DNA of 7,130 nt from an uncultured Prevotella sp. GTDB taxonomy: Bacteria > Bacteroidota > Bacteroidia > Bacteroidales > Bacteroidaceae. The position numbers and the translations under genes are program-made. The stretch is from positions 1 to 7,130 of the forward strand of contig CAKQDQ010000121.1 in assembly GCA_934229335.1 (NCBI GenBank), in the 5' to 3' direction. Positions 6,809-7,130 of the stretch are shown here, one piece after another (position 1 is the stretch's first letter; every line of letters starts with the position of its first letter). The notes beneath the pieces were generated by a model, which saw only the letters and a list, made by a program, of their open reading frames with translations, was not told the DNA's origin and did not search any database.

Positions 6809-7130
6809 ATGAACAGATTGCATAAAATATTGTTCACCTTAACATTGCTTGCGGTGTATGCTACAGGTATGTTTGCCGTAAATGTTAAGGTCAATGCAGA
6901 CAAAGGAATACAGAATAGTGCCGTTGTCACAAAGATAGAACACAAGCTTAGTGCTTTGCTGACAGAGATAAATGCGGCGAAAGAGGCTGACCGCCCACTG
7001 CAACTCGCGGGTCTTGGCTTGTCGGCAGGTGCGCAGAAGACACTGAATCAGCTTTGGGTAGTAGCGCATTTCTATTGTTGTGACGATGAGGTAACAGACC
7101 GTTTGTGGAACTTTAGCAAGAGTTATATGG
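6809..7130 (+). CDS. Exported protein of unknown function, 5' part only (cut by window edge)
   Basis: An open frame runs from the ATG at 6809 to the right edge without a stop, giving 107 complete codons. It starts MNRLHKILFTLTLLAVYATG, with basic residues followed by a hydrophobic core (about 7-20), so it is a signal peptide. Cleavage could fall near Ala23 or after VNA (residue 30). The visible mature part is helical and soluble, with the phrase LAGLGLSAGAQKTLNQLW and a Cys-Cys pair followed by acidic residues at about 89-94. I do not recognise a domain. The gene starts 23 bases after the preceding stop, with no promoter match or terminator between, so it continues the operon. An in-frame upstream GTG is absent (the GTG at 6801 runs into TGA). 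Full length and function cannot be determined here. Confidence 0.8.
   Translation, partial: MNRLHKILFTLTLLAVYATGMFAVNVKVNADKGIQNSAVVTKIEHKLSALLTEINAAKEADRPLQLAGLGLSAGAQKTLNQLWVVAHFYCCDDEVTDRLWNFSKSYM

Overview
The window looks like chromosomal DNA of a member of the Bacteroidota, most likely order Bacteroidales (Prevotella/Bacteroides-like). Three things suggest this. Intergenic DNA is very AT-rich with A-rich translation starts and no clear Shine-Dalgarno sites. A TAnnTTTG-type -7 promoter element (TACTTTTG, 141-148) lies before the first gene. The proteins have the general look of uncharacterised Bacteroidales envelope proteins. Genus cannot be fixed by eye.

Layout: positions 1-216 are non-coding and hold a possible weak terminator for something off the left edge, a run of nine G (104-112) and the putative promoter. 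Six genes follow, all on the + strand: (1) a 215-aa protein with three membrane segments and a basic cytoplasmic tail (217-864); (2) a 1056-aa tubulin/FtsZ-superfamily protein of the large 'tubulin-like' type (923-4093); (3) a 212-aa protein with an N-terminal zinc ribbon, one membrane segment and an outside domain (4210-4848); (4) a 348-aa exported protein (4865-5911); (5) a 296-aa exported protein with a long coiled coil (5895-6785), overlapping gene 4 by 17 bases; (6) the first 107 residues of another exported protein, cut by the right edge (6809-7130). A strong AT-rich hairpin (4102-4160) separates genes 2 and 3. No RNA gene, transposon, CRISPR array or phage gene is visible.

How they may work together (inference): the predicted products form a ladder across the cell envelope. 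The ladder runs from a cytoplasmic nucleotide-dependent polymer (gene 2), through two inner-membrane proteins with cytoplasmic parts (genes 1 and 3), to periplasmic or secreted proteins (genes 4-6). This fits the published proposal (Makarova and Koonin, recalled, not checked) that large FtsZ-like families outside the FtsZ/TubZ groups take part in membrane remodelling. I do not know of a function demonstrated for this gene set, so it is the best candidate here for an undescribed system.
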